The translations under genes were made by a program, and so were the position numbers. A DNA stretch of 30,740 nucleotides from an uncultured Christensenella sp. (GTDB lineage Bacteria > Bacillota > Clostridia > Christensenellales > Pumilibacteraceae), in the NCBI GenBank assembly GCA_910585055.1, contig CAJUBY010000022.1, positions 1 to 30,740 on the forward strand, read 5' to 3'. This document shows positions 1-6,325 of this stretch, one piece after another (the stretch's first letter is position 1; every line of letters begins with the position of its first letter). The notes under the pieces were generated by a model, which was not told the DNA's origin, ran no database searches, and saw only the letters and a program-made list of their open reading frames with translations.

Positions 1-1
1 G

Positions 2-1666
2 ATACGCGATATAGAAATAAACTTTTCGTCGGAACTCAATGTGTTTTCGGGCGAGACCGGCGCAGGTAAATCCATAATAGTGGACTCGCTCATGCTACTC
101 GTCGGCGCAAGATACGATAAATCCATGATCAAATTCGGCGCGGACAGCGGCTATGTGGAAGGCGTGTTCGATTTCGACGATGACGGACCGCTGCGGGAAA
201 TGGGTATAGACTGCGAGGACGGTATTTTTATCGTTACACGCAAATTTTACCGTGACGGCAAAAACGATATTCGTATAAACGGAAAACAGACGACTACTGC
301 GATGCTTCGGGAATTGATGCGTAATTACGTTGATATATACGGACAGAACGAATATCAGTCGCTTATGAAAGTGACCGAACAGCGCAAGATAGTCGATCAT
401 TTTGTGTTCGATACGGACGACGGTCCGTTGAAAAAACACCGTGCGGCATACGACGAATATAAAAAGGTGTGTGCGGAGCTTAAAACGTTGGGCGACGAAA
501 CGGAACGTGCGCAGCGTATGGATATTTTGAAATATCAAACAGCCGAGATAAAAGCCGCGGCAGTCCGTCCCGACGAGGAACAGTCGCTTATCGAGCGCAG
601 ACATTTGCTTATGTCTTCCGAACGGATCAAAAATTCGCTGGCGGAATGTATAGAAAGATTGGACGGAGACAACGGCGCGTGTTCGTCGGCGGCGGACGGT
701 GTGCGTGTACTTTCGACTGTTACGGGATTTAACGATGCGTATTCGACGCTCGGCGACAGGCTGCGTTCGGTATCGATCGAACTGGACGATATTGCCGAAT
801 GTCTGAAAGACGAGTTGGACGGAATGGACGGAAGCGAACGCGATCTTGACGAAGTTGTTGCCAGGCTCGATCTTATACGGTCTCTTAAGTCCAAATACGG
901 CAGTTACGAATCGATGCAAAAGTTTTTGTTGTCCGCGGAGACCGAAATAGAAAGGATGTCGGACGGCGCCGCGCTTTACGACGGTCTGTGTAAACGCGAA
1001 ACTTTATTGCGACAGCAGCTTTACGAAAGCTGTGTCGCACTGTCGGAAATGCGGCGTGACGGAGCCGTTAGGATATGCAACAGGATCCTCGAAGAACTTG
1101 CCGATCTCGGTATGCCAAATTCCGCGTTCGAGGTGAAATTTGAGCCCATGCCGGATATGGAAGATTTCACCGGAAAAGTTACGGCAGCCGGTTTTGACGA
1201 ATTTGAATTTTATCTCAGTCCCAACGTCGGACAGCCGCTGTTGCCGCTTGCTAAAATAATATCGGGTGGCGAAATGTCCAGATTTATGCTTGCGGTAAAA
1301 CTGATCACCGGTGATATGAGTAATATCGGGACTATGATATTCGACGAGATCGATACCGGTATAAGCGGAGCGATAGGGATGTGTGTTGCCAAAAAGCTTG
1401 CGCAGCTGTCGCGCGGACACCAGGTGCTGTGTGTCACGCATTTACCGCAAATAGCGGCGATGGCAGATGGGCATTACTATATAGAAAAGTTTGAGAACGA
1501 CGGAGATACTGTCACACAAGTGACTCAACTAAACCGAAACGGAATGATCGGCGAAATATCCAGGCTTTCGGGTACTAAAGGCGTTTCTTCGTCGTCCGAT
1601 AAAAATGCGACGGAACTTAAGGATTGGAGCGATGCGTTTAAGTCCGAGTTTTGTGTACGGAAGTAA
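2..1666 (+). CDS. recN: DNA repair protein RecN (5'-truncated by window edge)
   Basis: RecN is an SMC-like ATPase that acts early in double-strand break repair by binding and tethering DNA ends. The frame is open from base 2, before any start codon, so the extreme N-terminus lies outside the window. About 554 residues are visible against a usual 550-575, so only some 10-20 residues are missing. Walker A (GETGAGKS) is encoded near bases 50-73. The ABC signature (ISGGEMSR) lies near 1257-1280 and Walker B (MIFDEIDTGISG) near 1336-1371. The middle part, roughly bases 400-1050, is rich in charged residues and looks like the coiled-coil arms. The next gene is spoIVB, the same order as in Bacillus. 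Identity is certain; only the start is unknown. Confidence 0.96.
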   Translation: MRDIEINFSSELNVFSGETGAGKSIIVDSLMLLVGARYDKSMIKFGADSGYVEGVFDFDDDGPLREMGIDCEDGIFIVTRKFYRDGKNDIRINGKQTTTAMLRELMRNYVDIYGQNEYQSLMKVTEQRKIVDHFVFDTDDGPLKKHRAAYDEYKKVCAELKTLGDETERAQRMDILKYQTAEIKAAAVRPDEEQSLIERRHLLMSSERIKNSLAECIERLDGDNGACSSAADGVRVLSTVTGFNDAYSTLGDRLRSVSIELDDIAECLKDELDGMDGSERDLDEVVARLDLIRSLKSKYGSYESMQKFLLSAETEIERMSDGAALYDGLCKRETLLRQQLYESCVALSEMRRDGAVRICNRILEELADLGMPNSAFEVKFEPMPDMEDFTGKVTAAGFDEFEFYLSPNVGQPLLPLAKIISGGEMSRFMLAVKLITGDMSNIGTMIFDEIDTGISGAIGMCVAKKLAQLSRGHQVLCVTHLPQIAAMADGHYYIEKFENDGDTVTQVTQLNRNGMIGEISRLSGTKGVSSSSDKNATELKDWSDAFKSEFCVRK

Positions 1667-1694
1667 AAGGTACCGCATTTTTTTCGATTAAGAA

Positions 1695-1723
1695 GTATAT
1701 AATTCGACACGCCGCAAAAACTA
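1695..1723 (+). promoter_or_regulatory. weak candidate forespore-type promoter for spoIVB
   Basis: GTATA (1695-1699) and AAAACTA (1717-1723) are separated by 17 bases. They match the SigF/SigG-type boxes (about GnATA and CATnCTA) only partly, at 4/5 and 5/7. The second box ends 7 bases before the spoIVB ATG. SpoIVB is made in the forespore in Bacillus, which makes the site plausible. A SigA-like TATAAT (1698-1703) overlaps it but has no convincing -35 box. Confidence 0.22.
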
Positions 1724-1729
1724 TTCGAG

Positions 1730-2701
1730 ATGAAAAAGTTTCGCGTTTTATTGTGCTCGATATTTGCGCTTATTCTGTGTTTTGCGATTTTTCCTCAAAC
1801 TTCGGCATATGCGGAATCGCAATATGTATATGTCGGCGGCTATCCGATAGGCGTATCCATCGACGTAGGAGGATTGCTGGTAGAAGACGTAATAGGCGTG
1901 GAGACCGATTACGGCATGGCGGCTGTGGAAGGTTTCAGAACGGGCGATATAATTAAAAAAATAGACGGTGTTGCCGTAGATTCCGTAGACGATATATCGG
2001 ACATACTTACGACCGATCTCACAAAAGTCGAGATATTGCGCGGCGGCGAAACCGTTTCAGTGGAAGTCAAACCGGTAGTGGAAGCTTTCAGTATGAAGCC
2101 GCGGTTGGGTGTCAAAATAAAGGATACGATTTACGGCGTTGGCACTGTAACGTTCGTACGTCCGGACGGAACGTATGCCGCACTGGGTCACGAGATATCC
2201 GCCGATACAGGAAAGATACCTTTTTCCGGAGGACGAATTCACGAATGCCGTATTGTAGGAGTAAAACGCGGCAAAAAAGGCGAGGCGGGAGCGCTTCTCG
2301 CTTCGCTTGTACAAGATAAAGTTTACGGTTCTGTTACTTGCAATAACGGATTCGGTATAGCCGGAGTTTTCGAGGCTGATCACGACGAAAAAGATCTAGT
2401 GCCCATAGCGGCACGCGACGAAGTGCGGACCGGTGCGGCAAAAATAAAAACGACTGTCGGCGGTTCGGCGGAATATTACGATATAGAAATAATAAAAGCC
2501 GTACGGCAAAGCGGAAGAAAAGAGAAAGGCATGGTAATACGGATTACCGATAAACGTCTGCTCGATATAACGGGCGGCGTAGTACGCGGTATGAGCGGTT
2601 CGCCCATTTTGCAGAACGGTAAACTCGTCGGCGCCGTGACCCATGTTTTTCTAAACGATTTTACTAAGGGTTACGGTATTTACGCCGACTGTATGAATTG
2701 A
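1730..2701 (+). CDS. spoIVB: SpoIVB, S55 serine peptidase of the sporulation checkpoint
   Basis: SpoIVB is secreted from the forespore into the intermembrane space, where it cleaves SpoIVFA to trigger pro-SigK processing. The 323-residue product has an N-terminal hydrophobic signal/anchor (about 5-28), a PDZ domain (about 45-115, with GFRTGDIIKKIDG), and an S55 (SpoIVB/SA) peptidase domain from about 125. The catalytic His is H154 in ALGHEI and the nucleophile is S289 in GMSGSP. The acidic member of the triad is probably D274 or D279, but I cannot assign it. It is shorter than the roughly 425-residue Bacillus protein, mainly before the PDZ domain. No good Shine-Dalgarno precedes the ATG. It follows recN as in Bacillus, but spo0A does not follow it. 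Confidence 0.95.
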   Translation: MKKFRVLLCSIFALILCFAIFPQTSAYAESQYVYVGGYPIGVSIDVGGLLVEDVIGVETDYGMAAVEGFRTGDIIKKIDGVAVDSVDDISDILTTDLTKVEILRGGETVSVEVKPVVEAFSMKPRLGVKIKDTIYGVGTVTFVRPDGTYAALGHEISADTGKIPFSGGRIHECRIVGVKRGKKGEAGALLASLVQDKVYGSVTCNNGFGIAGVFEADHDEKDLVPIAARDEVRTGAAKIKTTVGGSAEYYDIEIIKAVRQSGRKEKGMVIRITDKRLLDITGGVVRGMSGSPILQNGKLVGAVTHVFLNDFTKGYGIYADCMN

Positions 2702-2744
2702 GATAGGACGATACTAAAAAAATCGAATAATGTTTGTTTTTGAC

Positions 2745-2773
2745 GAATAAGCGGACGTACGGCGACATAGATT
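2745..2773 (+). promoter_or_regulatory. candidate SigE-type (mother-cell) promoter
   Basis: GAATAAG (2745-2751), a 14-base spacer, and CATAGATT (2766-2773) resemble the SigE consensus KMATATT-N14/15-CATACAHT: five of seven and seven of eight positions match. The -10 box ends 7 bases before the ATG at 2780, so the predicted transcript would begin on or next to the start codon. No Shine-Dalgarno is seen. Mother-cell control would fit a SpoIIM-like product. Confidence 0.4.
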
Positions 2774-2779
2774 TTAAGT

Positions 2780-3400
2780 ATGAAACGTTCGTTGGCAATA
2801 TCCGATTTTTTTTACAGGCTGTCGCATACCGTAAGACGTAACAGATTTGCGGTATTGATATACATTTTGTTATGTCTGCTTTTTTTGGTCGTAGGTATAG
2901 CTGTCGGCGCGAATATGAACGATAAAAACGCGTTCGCACTGAGGAACAGCGCCGGGATCTTTATGTTTCTGCGCGGTGACCGCGGTATCTTTGCGTTCTT
3001 TTTTATAGATTTTTTTATGAACGGGATATATTGCGCGTTTGCGGTGTCGATGTTTTTTTATAAAGCGTTGACGTATTTGTCTTTGGCGCCCTGCCTTTAC
3101 AGATCTTATGTATTGGGTATGAACGTCAGTATAATTATCGTTGTTTATTCGGTTTCCGCGGTGCCGATGCTATTTGTCGCATTTGTGCCCGTATGCCTTG
3201 CGGAAATAGTCGTATTGTGTTTACTGTCGTTCAGATGTTTTAAATTCGCGGGTCTTAACCGAGGTTGCATGCCGTCGAAAATAGATATACGCGAATATTA
3301 TAAAGGGATATTGCAGTATCTATTTGTTGTGCTTTTGCTTTGTCTTATCAAATCCGTCACGCTTGCGTTATTCGGTTCGGCATTGATAGGCGTTATATGA
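2780..3400 (+). CDS. polytopic membrane protein, possibly SpoIIM-like
   Basis: This 206-residue protein is very hydrophobic. Segments at about 25-46, 66-92, 95-150 (probably two helices) and 178-205 look membrane-spanning, giving perhaps five helices. I do not recognise a diagnostic motif. Length (SpoIIM of Bacillus is about 214), topology, and position between spoIVB and a DacF-type gene all suggest SpoIIM, a subunit of the DMP engulfment complex with SpoIID and SpoIIP. A SigE-like promoter upstream points the same way. This is context-based inference; an unrelated lineage-specific membrane protein is the alternative. The ATG at 2780 is used because it opens the frame; no ribosome-binding site supports it. 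Confidence 0.75.
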   Translation: MKRSLAISDFFYRLSHTVRRNRFAVLIYILLCLLFLVVGIAVGANMNDKNAFALRNSAGIFMFLRGDRGIFAFFFIDFFMNGIYCAFAVSMFFYKALTYLSLAPCLYRSYVLGMNVSIIIVVYSVSAVPMLFVAFVPVCLAEIVVLCLLSFRCFKFAGLNRGCMPSKIDIREYYKGILQYLFVVLLLCLIKSVTLALFGSALIGVI

Positions 3401-3431
3401 TGAATTAAAATCTCCGAAATTAAACAAAATA
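3401..3431 (+). promoter_or_regulatory. weak candidate SigF/SigG-type promoter for the DacF-type gene
   Basis: TGAATT (3401-3406) and CAAAATA (3425-3431) with an 18-base spacer match the SigG-like boxes TGAATA and CATACTA at 5/6 and 5/7. dacF of Bacillus is forespore-expressed, so the site is plausible. The match is weak and the region is A/T-rich. Confidence 0.2.
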
Positions 3432-3452
3432 CCGATATGGATTTTTTCGGAG
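3412..3452 (+). promoter_or_regulatory. hairpin covering the Shine-Dalgarno of the DacF-type gene
   Basis: CTCCGAAA (3412-3419) is the exact reverse complement of TTTCGGAG (3445-3452), an 8-bp perfect stem with a 25-base loop. The 3' arm contains most of the ribosome-binding site GGAGGG (3449-3454). If it forms in RNA it would limit ribosome access to the ATG at 3458. It exists only if transcription starts upstream of 3412. Confidence 0.4.
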
Positions 3453-3457
3453 GGAAT

Positions 3458-4624
3458 ATGAATAAGAAAATTCTTGTAGGCATAGCCGCCGTACTGACGG
3501 CTATAGTCGCATTTATGCCGATCATCGGCAAACCGTTTGCCGCAGCATTTGCGGACGAGCCTCAAGGTCTGGCGAAAACATGTAAGTCCGCCGTGCTGCT
3601 TGATGCAAATACCGGCACCGTAGTTTTCGAAAAGAACACCAAAGACAGGTTGCAGATAGCCAGTATGGTAAAGATCATGACTTTGGGTCTTGCTTTCGAC
3701 GAGATCGAAAAGCGCGAAATCCCGCTCGATACGGTAGTAAGAGCATCGGAGAATGCCGCGTCGATGGGCGGTTCGCAGGCGTTTTTGGATGCAAACGCCG
3801 ATTACAGGCTCGACGAACTTTTAAAAAGCATTGTTGTTGCTTCGGCTAACGATTCGTGTGTAGCCGTTGCGGAGTATTTATACGGCAGTGTCGACGCTTT
3901 TGTAGCGGCAATGAACGACCGTGCCGCAGAGCTTGGGATGAGCGATACGAAATTCGTAAACTGCACAGGGCTGCCGCAGGAGGGTCAGTACAGCTGTGCC
4001 GCCGACGTTGCGGTCATGTTTAAACAGCTTATGACTCACGACGAGTTTTACGAATACGCTAAAGTTTGGATGTACGATTTCACACATCCGGGCGGCAGAG
4101 TGACAGGTCTTACCAATACGAATAAGCTTATACGTTTTTACGAGGGCTGCGACGGCGGTAAAACCGGTTATACCGACGCGGCTCGGTCGTGCATTACTGT
4201 GACGGCAAAACGCGGCGATACCAGATTGATCTGTGTTGCGATCGGCGCGGAAAACTCGAAAACGCGCAATAAAGAAGTTTCCGAAATGCTCAATTACGGT
4301 TTTGCCAATTATAAGACCGTATACGCCGTACGCAAAGGCGATGTGATCGGGGAATACAAGGTAGACGGCGGCAAAACCGATAAAATAAGTGTAGTTTCCG
4401 GCAACGACTGCACGGCGTTTGTCAAAAACGGCGAAAATGGCGATATCGCTATCGATGTAAAGATAGGATCTTTAAACGCTCCCGTAAAAGCCGGGCAGAA
4501 GGTGGGCGAGATCAAAATATCAGTAAACGGCAAAGATTATTCGGTGGTTGACGCGGTGGCGGATAGTTCGTGCGATAAAAAAGGTTATAAGGACATCCTT
4601 GACGATTTTATTTCGGAATGGTGA
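3458..4624 (+). CDS. dacF: D-alanyl-D-alanine carboxypeptidase, DacF type
   Basis: This low-molecular-weight penicillin-binding protein removes the terminal D-Ala from peptidoglycan pentapeptides outside the membrane. The start is the ATG at 3458, seven codons inside the longest frame, because GGAGGG lies just before it; this gives 388 residues. A signal peptide covers about 1-32 (ending AAAFA). The active site is S69-x-x-K72 (SMVK), S129-A-N131, and K235-T-G237 (GGKTGYT). A C-terminal all-beta PBP5_C-like domain follows from about 290. Its length is normal for DacF/PBP5. The symbol is given because it sits with spoIVB and a SpoIIM-like gene; a vegetative DacA role cannot be excluded. A second, shorter carboxypeptidase lies at 19650. 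Confidence 0.93.
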   Translation: MNKKILVGIAAVLTAIVAFMPIIGKPFAAAFADEPQGLAKTCKSAVLLDANTGTVVFEKNTKDRLQIASMVKIMTLGLAFDEIEKREIPLDTVVRASENAASMGGSQAFLDANADYRLDELLKSIVVASANDSCVAVAEYLYGSVDAFVAAMNDRAAELGMSDTKFVNCTGLPQEGQYSCAADVAVMFKQLMTHDEFYEYAKVWMYDFTHPGGRVTGLTNTNKLIRFYEGCDGGKTGYTDAARSCITVTAKRGDTRLICVAIGAENSKTRNKEVSEMLNYGFANYKTVYAVRKGDVIGEYKVDGGKTDKISVVSGNDCTAFVKNGENGDIAIDVKIGSLNAPVKAGQKVGEIKISVNGKDYSVVDAVADSSCDKKGYKDILDDFISEW

Positions 4625-4640
4625 AAATTGCCGTAATTTG

Positions 4641-4670
4641 TTGACGTACGGCGGTGTGTTATGCTAAACT
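4641..4670 (+). promoter_or_regulatory. SigA promoter of rpe, predicted leaderless
   Basis: TTGACG (4641-4646), an 18-base spacer and TAAACT (4665-4670) form a good SigA promoter. TGC directly before the -10 box makes an extended -10. Counting seven bases on from the end of the -10 puts the transcription start at 4677, the A of the rpe ATG. There is no Shine-Dalgarno in the 25 bases before the ATG. Confidence 0.6.
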
Positions 4671-4676
4671 GTTGTC

Positions 4677-5336
4677 ATGAAACGTTTGGTGGCACCGTCG
4701 ATACTCAGCGGCAATTTCGCCGAAATGGGCAAAGACGTTAAAAACATGAACGAGATCGGCGCGGATTGGATCCACGTCGACGTAATGGACGGGGTGTTCG
4801 TACCGAATCTGACTTTCGGATTTAAGATGATAAGCGATCTTCGTCCGCTTTCAAAGCTGTTTTTCGACGTGCATTTGATGATAACCGAACCGAAACGTTA
4901 TGTCGAACGTTTCGTAAAATCGGGCGCAGATTTGGTTTCGTTTCACTACGAAGCGGAACAGGACATCGTCGGCACGATAGAGATCGTAAAAAATGCCGGT
5001 TGTAAATGCGGACTTGCCGTTAATCCCGATACCGATATCGGCGCGGTTGCACCGTATATGGACAAGCTGGATCTGGTTTTGGTTATGTCGGTGTTTCCCG
5101 GGTTCGGCGGTCAGAAGTTTATAGAAGGCTCGCTGGATCGAATTGCGGCGGTAAAGGAACTGCGCGATAAATGTAACGGTACCGCTTTGATCGAAACGGA
5201 CGGGGGTGTGACGCTCGAGAATGCGGCGGAAATATATTCTGCCGGTGCGGATGTTTTGGTCGCCGGCAATGCTGTTTTCGGCGCGAAAGACCGGAAATAC
5301 GCCGTCGATGCCATACGCGGAAAAGATTGCTTGTAA
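4677..5336 (+). CDS. rpe: ribulose-phosphate 3-epimerase
   Basis: Rpe interconverts ribulose 5-phosphate and xylulose 5-phosphate in the cytosolic pentose phosphate pathway. The 219-residue product is a complete (beta/alpha)8 barrel of usual length. It opens with APSILSGNFAEMG; the metal-binding and catalytic residues are H33, D35 (HVDVMDG), H66 (DVHLMI) and D175 (ETDGGV, where VDGG is more usual). GFGGQKF (142-148) is the phosphate-loop region. The gene sits directly upstream of spoVM and rpmB, as in Bacillus, where thiN lies between rpe and spoVM; thiN is absent here. It has its own promoter and no visible ribosome-binding site, so its mRNA is probably leaderless. Confidence 0.96.
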   Translation: MKRLVAPSILSGNFAEMGKDVKNMNEIGADWIHVDVMDGVFVPNLTFGFKMISDLRPLSKLFFDVHLMITEPKRYVERFVKSGADLVSFHYEAEQDIVGTIEIVKNAGCKCGLAVNPDTDIGAVAPYMDKLDLVLVMSVFPGFGGQKFIEGSLDRIAAVKELRDKCNGTALIETDGGVTLENAAEIYSAGADVLVAGNAVFGAKDRKYAVDAIRGKDCL

Positions 5337-5348
5337 CCGAATAACATT

Positions 5349-5396
5349 ATGCCGCATAAAAGAGTAGTGAAAGGCATAAACGGAGGTTTGCGGCAT
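5349..5396 (+). promoter_or_regulatory. hairpin enclosing the spoVM start codon and Shine-Dalgarno
   Basis: ATGCCGCA (5349-5356) and TGCGGCAT (5389-5396) are perfect 8-bp reverse complements. The loop holds the Shine-Dalgarno GGAGG (5382-5386), and the 3' arm includes the first two bases of the spoVM ATG (5395-5397). In RNA this would hide the start codon. Confidence 0.45.
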
Positions 5397-5469
5397 GACA
5401 AAAATAATCTGTATAAAACTCCCCAAAGCGTTGGGAAGGTTCGTGCGGTTGTTCAAGCGCAATAAATGA
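5395..5469 (+). CDS. spoVM: SpoVM, amphipathic spore-coat anchoring peptide
   Basis: SpoVM is a tiny peptide that recognises the convex forespore membrane, anchors SpoIVA there and so starts coat assembly; in Bacillus it also affects FtsH. The 24-residue product (MTKIICIKLPKALGRFVRLF then KRNK) aligns with the 26-residue Bacillus protein over IKLPKxLGxxVR. It keeps the helix-breaking Pro (P10, equivalent to Pro9), the hydrophobic face and a basic C-terminus. GGAGG lies eight bases before the ATG. The position between rpe and a reverse-oriented rpmB matches Bacillus. The gene is too short for routine gene finders. Translation may be restrained by the hairpin over its start. Confidence 0.9.
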   Translation: MTKIICIKLPKALGRFVRLFKRNK

Positions 5470-5496
5470 ACGCCCTAAAAATAACGGCAACACTAT

Positions 5497-5531
5497 AAAA
5501 CCCGGTGAACATAAAGTCCGCCGGGTTTTTT
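5497..5531 (+). terminator. intrinsic terminator, rpe-spoVM (probably also used by rpmB)
   Basis: AAAACCCGGTG (5497-5507) pairs with CGCCGGGTTTT (5519-5529) around an 11-base loop. Bases 5526-5531 are six Ts. On the minus strand the same hairpin ends in TTTTAT, so it may also terminate rpmB. It lies exactly between the converging rpe-spoVM and rpmB transcripts. Confidence 0.85.
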
Positions 5532-5561
5532 GTTTTGCAAAGTTACTGTCTTATAGGAGTG

Positions 5562-5750
5562 TTATTCTTCCTGTTTTTTTGCGGTACGCAGACATCTGGT
5601 ACAGACGTATTCGTGCGATACCTTGCCGTCTACTTCGGTTGTTACCTTGTGTACATTGGCGTTAAAGCTACGTTTGGTTTTTTTATGCGAGTGGCTTACG
5701 TTGTTGCCGGACACTTTGCCTTTGCCGCAAACCGAGCATACTTTACTCAT
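5562..5750 (-). CDS. rpmB: 50S ribosomal protein L28
   Basis: L28 is a small protein of the large ribosomal subunit. The 62-residue product has the usual length and basic composition. It carries two Cys pairs, CSVC (6-9) and CTRC (50-53), so it is the zinc-ribbon (C+) form. This may make it sensitive to zinc supply, since many bacteria keep a Cys-free copy for zinc starvation; none is in this window. The ribosome-binding site AGGAGG precedes the start on the minus strand. It is transcribed alone, diverging from asp23 and converging on spoVM. Confidence 0.97.
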   Translation of the reverse strand: MSKVCSVCGKGKVSGNNVSHSHKKTKRSFNANVHKVTTEVDGKVSHEYVCTRCLRTAKKQEE

Positions 5751-5794
5751 GTGTTTTGACCTCCTGGCGCGGATTTGAACAATTTTTCTATATC

Positions 5795-5823
5795 AATATA
5801 ACACTTTTTTAAGGGTTTGGCAA
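5795..5823 (-). promoter_or_regulatory. SigA promoter of rpmB
   Basis: Reading the minus strand, TTGCCA (5823-5818) and TATATT (5800-5795) are separated by exactly 17 bases. The predicted start lies about 38 bases before the L28 start codon, leaving room for the AGGAGG site. It is back-to-back with the asp23 promoter. Confidence 0.75.
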
Positions 5824-5873
5824 CCGAAAAAGGGCAATTTTAGCTAAAATTTTAAAAAAACAAGGTAAAACTC

Positions 5874-5902
5874 TTGCAAAAAAAATCGATATGGGTTAAA
5901 AT
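5874..5902 (+). promoter_or_regulatory. SigA promoter of the asp23-fakA-recG operon
   Basis: TTGCAA (5874-5879), a 17-base spacer and TAAAAT (5897-5902) form a good SigA promoter. The predicted start is near 5909, about 36 bases before the asp23 start. The stretch between this and the rpmB promoter (5824-5873) is A/T-rich and holds nothing else I recognise. Confidence 0.75.
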
Positions 5903-5944
5903 ATATGTGCGTAATACATATACTTAATTGTTTTGGAGCGTCTT

Positions 5945-6295
5945 GTGAGTGTCCACACTTCTAATGCTTACGGCAGAATAACGGTCACGGAAGACTCGAT
6001 AGCACAGGTTGCTGCCGACACGGCTTTGGACTGCTACGGAATAGTCGAACTCGTATCCAAAACTTTTTCCGATAATCTTTCGGATCTGTTCAGGCGTAAA
6101 CGCCTGTCACGCGGAGTAAGTGTTTTCACAAACGGCGACAGAATATTCATAGATCTGTACGTCATTATAAAATACGGTTTGTCCATCGAAGCTGTTGCGC
6201 AATCGCTCAAAAAAGCGGTCAAGTACCGCGTCGAGCGGTTTTCCGGAATGGTGGTAGACACCATCAACGTCCACGTTGTGGGCATAAAGGTTTAG
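5945..6295 (+). CDS. Asp23/Gls24 family envelope protein (YloU)
   Basis: Asp23 (DUF322) proteins are small soluble proteins linked to envelope homeostasis; those next to fakA are thought to act with the fatty acid kinase system or at the membrane. The start is the GTG at 5945, because GGAG (5935-5938) sits six bases upstream; the TTG at 5933 would bury that site. The product is 116 residues, normal for the family. It shows the typical pattern ITVTEDSIAQVA near the N-terminus, the conserved region VFTNGDRIFIDLYVIIKYG in the middle, and VDTINVHVVGIKV at the end. It is the first gene of an operon with fakA and recG, as in Bacillus (yloU-yloV). Confidence 0.92.
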   Translation: MSVHTSNAYGRITVTEDSIAQVAADTALDCYGIVELVSKTFSDNLSDLFRRKRLSRGVSVFTNGDRIFIDLYVIIKYGLSIEAVAQSLKKAVKYRVERFSGMVVDTINVHVVGIKV

Positions 6296-6325
6296 CGGCG
6301 GCATTCGAATTTTTCGGAGGATACA

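Noticed and set aside
95..919. A 274-codon open frame on the minus strand inside recN
   Set aside because: It lies wholly antisense to a clear RecN, its protein is His/Arg/Phe-rich with no recognisable domain, and it has no ribosome-binding site. It is a by-product of codon usage.
5354..5381. A SigE-like promoter (GCATAAA, CATAAACG) just upstream of spoVM
   Set aside because: Its predicted start near 5388 would cut off the GGAGG site, and the boxes match only partly. I do not list it as a feature.
5349..5465. A 38-codon frame overlapping spoVM
   Set aside because: It has no ribosome-binding site and no recognisable product, while the spoVM frame has both.
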